Below are positions 46,801-58,800 of a DNA stretch of 64,000 bases, one piece after another. Position 1 is the stretch's first letter. Each line of letters begins with the position of its first letter. Source of the stretch: Liolophura sinensis (Eukaryota; Mollusca; Polyplacophora; Chitonida; Chitonidae). The position numbers and the translations under genes were made by a program. Location of the stretch: contig NC_088304.1 of assembly GCF_032854445.1 (NCBI RefSeq), positions 30,945,732-31,009,731 on the forward strand, given 5' to 3'. Under the pieces are notes generated by a model, which was not told where the DNA came from, made no database searches, and worked only from the letters and a program-made list of their open reading frames with translations.

Positions 46801-49800
46801 GGAAACAGTGAAAAGAATGATATTTGCGGAGGAACAGCAGGAGGCAAAATTGATTGAATATGAAAATTTTAAACACATACAGTAGGTCAAAGCTACTGCC
46901 TACTAGTTTGTATTGCCAGTGCGGTTTAAAAGGCTTAATGAAGCGTACATGTATAGAAAAGTCTTCCGTTGATCAGAACCTGCAGTCTGTCTAGTGCTGC
47001 AGGCATCATGAATGGGACCATTAATGTTGTTTATTACTGGTTCAAATTGATACCTGCTTCTGTGGAGGTAGAATTCATCTCAAAATTTACATCATTTTGA
47101 TACAAATTCCCTACTTAAAAGCCAGAATGCGCCCTGCTGGTGACGCCACCACCACTGAGGTACCATGTGACTGGCAGACCTGCTGTCCTTCCATGATAAT
47201 GCTGGCTGCGGAAGTATAACTTAAATATTCTTGAGTATCACATAAAACACCAATCAAATAAATAAATAATTCGTGTAACAGCAAAAAATTTTTAGTAACT
47301 TGCCCAAGGTCGAATCATGAGTTTGTTAGTAACTTGCCCAAGGTCGAATCATGAGTTTGTTAGTTAACTTGTCCAAGGTCAAATCGTGGGTTTGTTAGTA
47401 ACTTAGTAACTTGCCCAAGGTCGAATCATGAAGTCTTATATGCCTAGAGCACTCTGGTTTCTCCATCCCATAGAACTGCTCGATTTTTGTTGGAGATTAC
47501 TTCAGTTGCTTTCAATGAATATATCCTGCAAAATCAGATTTGATCTCGGTCTCTGAGTGAAAATCTGTACATCACATAAGAAATATAAAGGATTGATGAA
47601 ATGGGAAAATAAAAGAAAGTGGATGGTATTAAGGAAAATTATGAAAGATATTTAACTCTGGTCCAAAGTGAGTTAAATATGTTCAAGTACAGCAATAAAC
47701 TTCAGTTCAATGATTGAATACATAGACCTGTTATGCCACGATCCTTATGAGTACATGTAACTTTTTAAGTTTTGCACATTTAGTGTAATTAATTTTCCAA
47801 TTTTCCTCTTTTTCTAATTTCTTCCATTTCTGCTACAGGTGCATTCCTCATCCCTTACTTCATCATGCTAGTGCTGTGTGGGATTCCTCTGATGTACATG
47901 GAGTTGGCAGTGGGGCAATACACCCGCCAGGGGCCCGTTGGGGCAATGGCCAAGATCTGCCCTCTGCTGAAAGGTTTATTTGTGGTCATTGTTGTGTCCT
48001 TCACTTTTTATTTATTCTCCCAGCAATAAAGTAAATTACCCTAAAATATTGCCCCAAATTTGCATATTTAAGAAACATATGCAATACTATAAAATATTGC
48101 ATGTGGTGCTGAAAGAATTTCCAGTAGGATATCATCCTGACTTCCAATCAAACCTGAAAACGCTTTTTCCCTAGCATATCATCCTCACTTCCAATCAAAC
48201 CTGAAAACACTTTTTCCATAGCATATCATCCTCACTTCCAATCAAACCTGAAAACACTTTTTCCATAGCATATCATCCTCACTTCCATTCAAACCTGAAA
48301 ACACTTTTTCCATAGCATATCATCCTGACTTCCAATCAAACCTGAAAACGCTTTTTCCCTAGCATATCATCCTCACTTCCAATCAAACCTGAAAACACTT
48401 TTTCCATAGCATATCATCCTCACTTCCAATCAAACCTGAAAACACTTTTTCCATAGCATATCATCCTCACTTCCATTCAAACCTGAAAACACTTTTTCCA
48501 TAGCATATCATCCTCACTTCCAATCAAACCTGAAAACACTTTTTCCATAGCATATCATCCTCACTTCCAATCAAACCTGAAAACACTTTTTCCATAGCAT
48601 ATCATCCTCACTTCCATTCAAACCTGAAAACGCTTTTTCCATAGCATATCATCCTGACTTCCAATCAAACCTGAAAACGCTTTTTCCATAGCATATCATC
48701 CTCACTTCTATTCAAACCTGAAAACACTTTTTCCATAGCATATCATCCTCACTTCCAGTCAAACCTGAAAACACTTTTTCCATAGCATATCATCCTGACT
48801 TCCAATCAAACCTGAAAACACTTTTTCCATAACATATTATCCTCACTTCCATTCAAACCTGAAAACACTTTTTCCATAACATATCATCCTCACTTCCAAT
48901 CAAACCTGAAAACACTTTTCTCATAGCATATCATCCTGACTTCCAATCAAACCTGAAAACACTTTTTCCATAACATATCATCCTCACTTCCAATCAAACC
49001 TGAAAACACTTTTCTCATAGCATATCATCCTGACTTCCAATCAAACCTGAAAACACCTTCCAAAGATCAACATTAGTCTCACAATCGTACAAAATGTTTT
49101 TTGATGGCCAAAATTTTAGGTCATGTAAATGTGTGTTGTTCCCAGCGTGGACGGACAAAATAGAGAATCCCATCAAGGGATCCTGGTAAAGTGAGGCCTC
49201 GCACCAGCAGAATAATCAGCACCAAGTAAGGAAATCCCACATCCCCCACCCCACAACACACACACACACCCAATCCCAGGTGCATCTTGCATGTAACGCC
49301 CAGCAACCCATCACCCACCCACCCCCACTTCCCCACCCCCATTCAACGTACACACTTGGTCGTCTTTTAGAATTTGGAAAGATTACCAGCTTTTCTGTAG
49401 TCTTGGATGGAATTTGGGTCATTTAGCAATTGATTACCACATAAATAACAGTGAGTTTTTATTTATATGTTCAAGAAAAAAGAAAAGCTCACACAAAACT
49501 GTAAACTGGGCAAACTGTCTAGAGCCTAATTCTTCAACCTTTTCAACCAATATTTTGAAACTTTCTGAGCGAACAGTATGGTCTAAAGAAATAATCTGCA
49601 GAGTTTTATAAAGCTTAAATCTTGAGTGACACAAACAAATCATTTTTGAATGAATCAAGTGCTTAAGTGGTTAAAAAGGTTGAAGATTGACAGTAGTGTT
49701 TTACTTGATGTGCAGGTACTGGCCTGGCCACTGTGGTCATCTCCTTCCTGTTCACCACCTACTACAATGTGATCATCACTTGGGCCATGTATTACCTGGG

Positions 49801-52800
49801 TTACAGTTTTTACTCCACCCTCCCCTGGGGTGACTGTAACCACACCTGGAACTCTGACCAGTGCTGGGATGCTTCTGTCAACCAAACTGGTGCAAACTCC
49901 ACCATCAATTCCACGCTCATTGACAACTTCAACTCCACCGTAGATGCGATTGTGCGTCGCCCAAACGACACCATCTCTCCAACTCAGGATTTTTATGAGT
50001 GAGTGTGTGTGAATGTTTGAATAACATAAATATTGTGGAGATTTACATAAAAATGAGTTTCCTGCAAACCATCTCAAGCCCTAAATATTATATTTTACCA
50101 AAATTTAAGATTGAAATGACGATCTATACGACATGTATCTATGACGACATGTACCTTGACACCCAGATTAAATCCTCTGTCATATTCCAAAACATTTAAG
50201 ATTTGAACCAATCTTCAAATATTTTTGCAAATAATTTCATTTCTGGTTTCAGATTTTAGTCAAAGCCAAATTGCTACCTGTGTGTTTTGCTAGGATAATT
50301 ACCTGTGTGCTTTGTGACTTTGCAGGAGAGTGGTACTACAGAAGACTTCTGGTATAGATGACTTTGGGACCATCAAATGGGATTTAGCCCTTGTACTTTT
50401 TGTCGCATGGGTTGTTGTTTACTTTTGTATTTTTAAGGGACCAAAGTCAACGGGAAAGGTAAGCTCAGATGTGAAGAGAGATACCGTGGATAATAGCCAG
50501 AATTTCAAGCCTGGGTTAATTCTTCTCTCTGCTTAAGTAAAATACATAATCTGGTTACCTCTGCCAGCAACCTGCGAGTGGTCATGGATTTCCTCCAGAC
50601 TCCTGGTTTCCCCCCACCATGATGCTCGCCGCTGTCATATAAGTGAAATATTCTTGAGCATGGCGTAAAACACCAATCAGATAAATAAATAAACAATCTG
50701 GTTACTGGATACAGTAGCAGGAGTGAAATATTCACAGTTGACTACCACAGCGTGTGAAGTATTGCCTCTCGTTTCCTTCACTCGTGAAACTAACCTATGC
50801 TTGACTTGATCTGAACCAATTCCCTCTTTTCCATGGGGTGCCAAACAACTTCTGAGTACAATTAATAAATTGCATATCATTCCATTTAGTTGAGGAAGAT
50901 CTTTAGCTTAATAATGTGTTTATTTTTTGTGAATTGTTAACAAATTCTGCTCCATGACAGTTTGGAAGAGACGTGTATAAATTACATCTGATATCTTTTA
51001 GCTCCAATTAAGACTAGTTTCATTGACAAACGTCATAGGGAAACGTCATGTGGATTTTGCAATTGAAATACATGTAGAACTTCAGTTCTCTGCGAGCATC
51101 CGCTTCAGGACCGGTAGATCCAGGATCAATCCTTGATCGAGTCACACCTAAGACTTTAAAAGAGGAAGTTGTAACTTCCTCGCTTGGCGTTCAGCATGAA
51201 GGGGATAGTGCAACGACTGGTTGACCCGTATCAGTATAATGGCTCGGGTGGGGCGGCTTACTTGCCTTCGGTAAGTCATCTCAGTGAAGCAGCACTAAAT
51301 AAGAGAGCGGTGGAAATCCGTCCTGCAACAAGGAGGCACATTACACGTACATGCACCCTAAGGATTCCTTCGTCGTCATATGACTGAAAAATTGTTGAGT
51401 ACGACATTAAATCCCAAGCACTCACTCACTCACTCAGTTCTCTGCTTCAGAACTTTCATTGTCTTTTTTGAGTAAAAGGCTATACTGAAAAAGTAGCCAG
51501 CTACTTGGCAGAGAATTGCATGAAGTCAAATAGGAACTTTGGTGAAAGTAGACAGCTACTTGCTCAAAATTGTACTGAAATAGCATGCTGGAAACCACCT
51601 TCTAATAAAGTCACTGGTTCTACGGAACTGCCACAATGTGGCTGAAATACTGCCCATGTGGTATAAGGCCATTATCATTCATTCTACAACTGAAATAGAG
51701 CTGATATCTAGAGTTATATGCCCCAGTCATTTGTTATTTCATCAGTTTATTGATTTGACCATTTGATTAATCAGGGCTGTTTGTTTCTGTGGTCAGGTTG
51801 TGTATTTTACCGCCACCTTTCCTTACTTGGTGCTGATCATTCTGCTGGTGCGAGGCCTCACTTTACCAGGATCCCTTGATGGGATTCTCTATTTCGTCCG
51901 TCCACGCTGGGAACTTCTGCTGGATGCCACGGTCAGTGACCAGCCATTCAAAGTCATGAGTTAAAACCGTATCAGGTCACTGATATAGTCCCTCCTGGAA
52001 GAGAAAATGAAGGATAAATTTAGCAATGCATGTATGGGAAGCTTTCCTGTAGATACATACAAGCAAGTTTAGATACACACATGTTATAATTTGGCTGAAA
52101 TTACTCAAGCACGTCTAACAGGTATTATCATGGGTGGCTATAATCCTCTTTTGTTTCCTGCGGTGTAATCTGGATCAGAAATTAAAACAAGGGAGGTTGG
52201 ATTATCACTATGTAAGAAAACTACATTCACACCTATTGTGAGCAGTATTCAAAGAGATGTATCCTGTTTTCGAACCAGCCTTTGACTGTCGAGTGAGTAG
52301 GATTGTTTTCGGTTTTAATCGTCCTCTGTAGCCAGTCAGAAAGCATTGTTAGCCATTACATACAGCTGTCAAACAATCATTGCGTTGTTGTATACAGTTC
52401 GTAATTTCTTAGAAGCTCACTCATTGGTCCACTGGAGATGCACAGGCCAATGGGATAGCCAATGGGATAGCATGTATCAAAGCGACATTCATTGGAAGTT
52501 TGCATAGTTTGCATATATGTAAAGCTTAATTTTAGTTTAATACTTCAAGTCCAGTTTGTGCTGACATTCTCTCTGGCCTTACTTGGGAAGGTCTGTCAGA
52601 AGCCTGCAAATGATCGATAAAATGATAAAATAAATAAATAAATCAAATAATTTAATTACAGCCATTACACACATGACCAATTTGATCGAAATCGACCCCA
52701 TGGCTGCGCATATAGTTTTGAATTTATCCAAAAATTTGAGTATTTATACAAGAAAAACACAGAATCGAGTTTTTTTTAACTCTGATAGTCAGTTTTTAAC

Positions 52801-55800
52801 AGAATTGCACCACCAAATACCGGGGTCTAAAATCCACAAGTATGAATCCCTGCTTGATCGGTGTACGGCGTTAAACACCAATGAAATAAATAGACATAAC
52901 ACCAATTACATAAATACATGGTCGTACACAGATAGACAAATAATTAATGCCAGCAAAACCATAGGCTATCCTCCTTTGCCGGGGGTAAAAATATTATCTA
53001 TTCACATGTCATTCTCTTCACAGGTTTGGGTCAATGCTGCGGCTCAGAACTTCAATTCCATTGGCATTGCCTTCGGGGGCCTGATTGCAATGTCCAGCTA
53101 CAACCGCTTCAACAACAACATATTCAAGTAAGCTGTGAGGCTAATTGGTTGTTTCACGTCAGTGTATAGGTACATTGACGTGAGTATGTCTCCCTGCAAA
53201 AGTGAAGGCATTAATAAATTTTAGGTTTCTGTGAAATCACATGTAAAGGTGGCTGATATGGATTTATTGGGACCTCCGCGGCCAAGGGAGTTAGCAGACC
53301 AGCACGGCGCAATGATCAACGAGTTTCCCACCAATGCGGTCGTTGTGAGTTCAAGTCCAGTTCGTGATGGCTTCCTCCTTGGATGTACGTGTTAAGGTCT
53401 GCCACCAAACTGCGGAGTGTCATGGGTTTCCCCCGGTTTCCTCCCACATAAAACACCATCAAAGAAATAAATATATGAGCTTATTAAAATTTTTCTCATG
53501 CTTTAAGGGTAGGCTGGGGCTGTTATGACTTGGGTATCTCTGTCAATCATATTTTGATACTACATGTATTTTGTATTTGGGTTTACTTTGTGGAACCTCA
53601 GATCAAGTTTCAAATCCAGCCTAATCCATCCTTATAAATTTTTCAGAATTACTGAATTTAGTTGTTCTCATTGATTCATGGAGCAACTACTCCAAGTGTC
53701 GTGCGATTTTGAAAATTTTGTGCACATTGTCCTTTTTGAGTATTAACCGGACATCAGATTCTAAAACCAGATCATGCATAAGATTTGCATATTTATTAAC
53801 TTCCTTGATTCTGGTTGTGTGTCATCTTCATATATTATCTGATTTCCTGAACACTTTGTGCTCTAGTTCATTCTTGACCTCAGATCAAGTTTGAAAGCGG
53901 ACTTGATCCATTTAGAAGCTTTGCATACTATTTAGCGCGGGGCTTAATTTCTTTTAATTTGCTTGTTGCTCTTGTGCATGCAGGGACGTCCTCACAGTAA
54001 CAGCTATAAACTCAGCTACCAGCCTTTTGGCTGGATTCGTCATTTTCTCCATTTTGGGGCACCTGGCATACAAACAACAGGCAGATGTCACAGATGTTGT
54101 CTCGCAAGGTGAGATGCTACCAATACAGACAAAGTTTCGTTTACCTCTCGGTCAACCAATATTGGCCAAGGGGTATTTTCGTATCTAGCGGCGTGTGTCT
54201 GTCCATATCTCTAGAAGGATTTATGCCATATTCACCAAATTTACACCACACATACACTGTACACTTTGTCTTAAGGAAGAACCCTTTTGTTTCAGCGACC
54301 TTGACCTTTTCCTTCAAAGTCATTGGGTCATTTAAGTTAAATGTTATAAAAGGCTTGTAAACATGCTCTCTCTAGAACAGTTTGGCCGAAGTTCACCAAA
54401 CTTACACCACACTTACACCTTGGTATGAGGGAGAACCCTGTTGATTTTCAGCGACCTTGATCTTTTTCTTCAAGGTCATAGGGGTCATTTAAGTTAAATT
54501 TTATATAAGAGTCTGGAGAGGCAGTCTGAAATAAACAAAAAAGTTGTTATTCTAAAAAGGTATTCTCCTGCTTTGGTTTCACAACCTTCTAAATGCCACC
54601 CGAAGAAGATCTACACATTATTACATACCACCGTTAAGTTGATTCTATTCTTTACATTGTTCGTGTGCTCAAGACTGAGGGTTTTAAGCGCATTGCATGG
54701 TATTTTTTTTCCTTTTATGAGTGCTGTATTTCACCCAAAGTTTGATACATATAAATGCCAAAACTTTTGTCGTTTGAGTTTGTCTGATAATAAATTCATC
54801 CAACTTCACTGAGCACTCTCAGGTGGGCCCGTAAGATTGATAAACTGATCAGAATCTAGTGAAATGTGAATTAGTAATCACAGGACAAAACTTTGTATTA
54901 CAAATTTACTGAAAAAAAAGAAATAAAACCTGTCCCAAACTACTGAAGTGTAAATCCCAAAAAGTCTTTAAAGTACTTTTTATCTGTTTTTATTGTGAGT
55001 AAAAGGCATGGTGGATAAGTTTGCGCAAAAATAATTCAAATTCTTTACTGAAATTGCTTAGAAAATGATTCTAAATATTTTCTGAAATTGTTTTCTTTGT
55101 CTGCTGATACAACATGTATCAAAGTGAATGTTGTAATAAATGAGACCAATTGAACCATTAGAAAAATAATCCTCATACTTCCTCACTTACAGCGAGATGT
55201 TTTCTGATTGGTTTTAGGTCCTGGGCTGGTGTTCATTATTTACCCAGAAGCCTTTTTGTCCATGCCCATTCCTCAGCTGTTTGCATTCTTGTTCTTCTTC
55301 ATGCTGATCTGTCTGGGCATTGACAGTCAGGTAATGTCTGCTGTACAAGCAACAAAGGAGATCTTCAAACACTGGAAATCCACGGCTTTCAGTGTCACCC
55401 AAATAAGTGTATTTCTGTTTCTGTATTTGATTCTGGTATTTGGTTGGTGTTTATTAATGCTGTACTCGAGTGCAGTGTGAAAGTCAATCTTAAAATTACA
55501 GTTATTGAAAAACCTGCTTTGAGGAGGATAGAAGTTTTCCTTAAAATTGCACTTCATGAAACCTGGACAAGTAGAAATAAAAAAGAGTAAGGACACAAAA
55601 AGCTGATACAAAATGGATAACTGCTATAGATAATTGTGTCTAGTGTGTGCAACCTGAAATAAACCAGCCTTAAATATTGCAGAACTCAGTAATGGACTGT
55701 CAACAGACACATCAAAATTCACAATTCACCTGGCTTCTAAACTTGTTAATCTCCTCTTGGTACCAGAGGTACCTCCCGGTACAAGAGGAGGTCAATCTCC

Positions 55801-58800
55801 TCCCCCGTACCAGAGGAGGTCAGCCTCCTCCTGGTACCAGAGGAGGTCATTCTCCTCGCGACACCAGAGGTGGTCAGCCTCCTCTCCGTACCAGAGGTGG
55901 TCAGTCTCCTCTCCGTACCAGAAGTGGTCATTCTCCTCCCGGTACCAGAGGAGGTCATTCTCCTCCCGATACAAGAGGAGGTCAGTCTCCTCCTGGTACC
56001 AGAGGTGGTGAGTCTCCTCCTGGTACCAGAGGTGGTCAATCTCCTCCCAGCACCAGAGGTCATTTTCCTCTCCATACCAGAGGTGGTCAGTCTCCTCCCG
56101 GTACCAGAGGAGGTCATTCTCCTCCCGATACAAGAGGAGGTCAGTCTCCTCCTGGTACCAGAGGTGGTGAGTCTCCTCCCGGTACCAGAGGTGGTCAATC
56201 TCCTCCCAGCACCAGAGGTCATTTTCCTCTCCATACCAGAGGTGGTCAGTCTCCTCCCGGTACCAGAGGAGGTCAGTCTCCTCCTGGTACCAGAGGAGGT
56301 CAGTCTCCTCCCGGTACCAGAGGAGGTCAATCTCCTCCCGGTACCAGAGGAGGTCAATCTCCTCCCAGCACCAGAGGATAAATTTGCAGGATAAATTCAT
56401 TACATGGTTACTCAAGGATACGATGCGCGAATATATGGTGTCAATAGTTCTCATATTGGTGTCTGTATGGTGTCAAGAATCTTGATATTGGTGTCAATAA
56501 TATGAGGATTATTGACACCATATATTTGCGTATCCTGTCACTGTGTAAACATGTAACTAATGTTGTTCTTCATTTCCTTTCTGCTTTCAGTTTGCATCTG
56601 TTGAAGTTGTCGTCACCACAATCCATGACCACTTTGGAGTTCAGATGAAGAAGTTCTTCAAGCGGAAGGAGTTTAGCATTGCCATCATCTGTCTGGTGTC
56701 ATTCATCTGTGGACTGCCATGTGTCTTTCAGGTAATAAGGGCCACATCAATGAACAATTCTCAATGAAAGATTCTTGTGAAAACAGTTCACAAGAAGTAA
56801 TTTAGAGTAGAAGAACGATGAAGAAAATTGAGGAGGTGAATGTTTGTGAACTTGAGAAGAGGTTTTCTTTTGTGCTTCTGGAAAAGGGTGAGACAGGTGA
56901 TCGGTAAAAGTGAGACAGGTGAACGGTAAAAGTGAGACAGGTGACGGGTAAATTAATGTCAACAAATGTTGCCTAATATTTCAACAACAAAAGAGTTTGA
57001 ACTCAGAATTCCCAAGTTTATTTCTTTATACTTTGATTAGTGTCTTTAGTCAAATACATTGCTGTCATTTAACAATTTAGTTGGTGTAAGCCATGGCCTA
57101 GTGGTCGATATGGTTAATCATCAACCACTAGGATCCACCAGGTGGCGCCTCATTCCTGGCGTCTCATTCCTGGCGCCTCATTCCTGGCGCCTCATTCCTG
57201 GCGTCTGACCTGGAATTTGTTGATCTTCTCCGTCCTTACCTGGCATATTGAATTGTGTTACATTTATTGTAAAATGTTAATCAGTTTATGAGCTGTGTTT
57301 TACCAGTGTGGTGTGTATATAGATCTGTACATCACATGTGGGAAGGTTTGTTTGTAGCTTGCTAGGGGTAGATTGTTTACACTGGGCACACTACATGTTA
57401 TTTCCTCCAACCAAAATATTGACTGCCATGACATCTTGACTGATGTTGACATGCACAAGTTTTTGTTTGCATGTAATTGGTCTGATTTTTTTTTTCAATC
57501 TGAACCAAGTGTTCTTCCTCACAATGCAGTTATAGTTCTTTAAAAATCCAATCTCTAGCTTTTCAGAAGATACATTTATAAATCCTTCCAAAGATTTGCA
57601 GAAGGAGGTATTAAGTCTAAAGGCATTTTTCGTGTGTGGAAACTTTAAACAAAATATGAAATTTTTTTGAAGTCATTGAAGAAAATTTGAAAAAACTTTC
57701 ATCAAAGGAAAGTTAAACATCATTTTAAGGATTGTAGAAATCCAAGTTCAAAAATAGGCTCTATTGTTGCATTTTTATTTTATTTCCATTGAAATCTAAG
57801 TTCAAAAATAATTGTTTTTGTGACATTTTTATTTTATTTTCAGTGAAATCCAAGTTCAAAAATAATTGGTTTTGTGGCATTTCTATGTTATTTTTCAATG
57901 AATTAAAGACAGTCAATTGTTGTAAATGTAAGTCACATTGGCTTTTATGTTCTATTATGTTCACCTGTAAACCAAATGTTTTCTATATTATTATACACAA
58001 AATGAGAAGGATGTTAACATAATTGCCTTAATTTCAGGGAGGGATCTATTATTTTGGACTGATAGATTACTACGCCGCTGCCTTATCACTCATGTACTTG
58101 GCCTTTTTTGAGGTCATCGCAATAACATGGATTTATGGTAATGAATTATTTGCAAAATAATAAAGTCAGTGTGTGATGAGAAAAAGCAAACATGAAATGA
58201 AGTTCCTCAAATGGTTTTTTCTTATTCCTTCAGCTTATTATGGTTGTAATGGCAGTATGATTCACAGCGCTTCACATAATGATTTTGTTTTTGGAATGTA
58301 GGCTTATTTTGATGAGAACGAGGCTGTTTCTGTCAAATATCTGGTCAAATCTTTCCCAACTAAATAGAAATATAAAGTTGGAATGATTTCATCATAATGA
58401 TAGTAACAGTCAATTGTTGAGCTTGTTACGATCAAATTTCTGGTTTTCATTGCCAATTGTTTTGTCAGCCAATGGGAATCTCTTCTTGTTTTAATCACAC
58501 CGTACATATGTGGGTGGGTTTGTCATTATCTACTACTTTGACGGTGTGATGATTTCATAAAGGGTAATGGATAAGACTCCTTGAGAATTTCATCTTGTAA
58601 ATTCGCGTCGTCTTAGGGCACTTCGTCCTAGACGACAGAATCCTTCAAAAATGTTAGGAAAAAAAATAAAGGAAATTTTGTATGCCAGTAATTCAGCTTG
58701 AAGTTAAATATTCACATAATTAAATGTAAAGTATTACATAAATCAGCAAAACATTGAAGTTAGTGTTCTGTTTTACAGGTGCAAAACGGCTGGCTCGAAA

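Noticed and set aside
49121-49342. A second SLC6 gene on the minus strand
   Set aside because: Only 96 bp of one exon are present, without splice sites or other exons; the rest of the frame is a C-rich tract.
52673-53023. Extension of SLC6 exon 6 to a 152 aa frame
   Set aside because: A good acceptor (CTTCACAG) at 53023 joins in phase with exon 5, and the upstream part contains SINE remnants.
55677-56454. RGGQSPPGT-repeat frame of 234 aa and minus partners
   Set aside because: 27 bp array inside SLC6 intron 8, flanked by in-phase exons 8 and 9.
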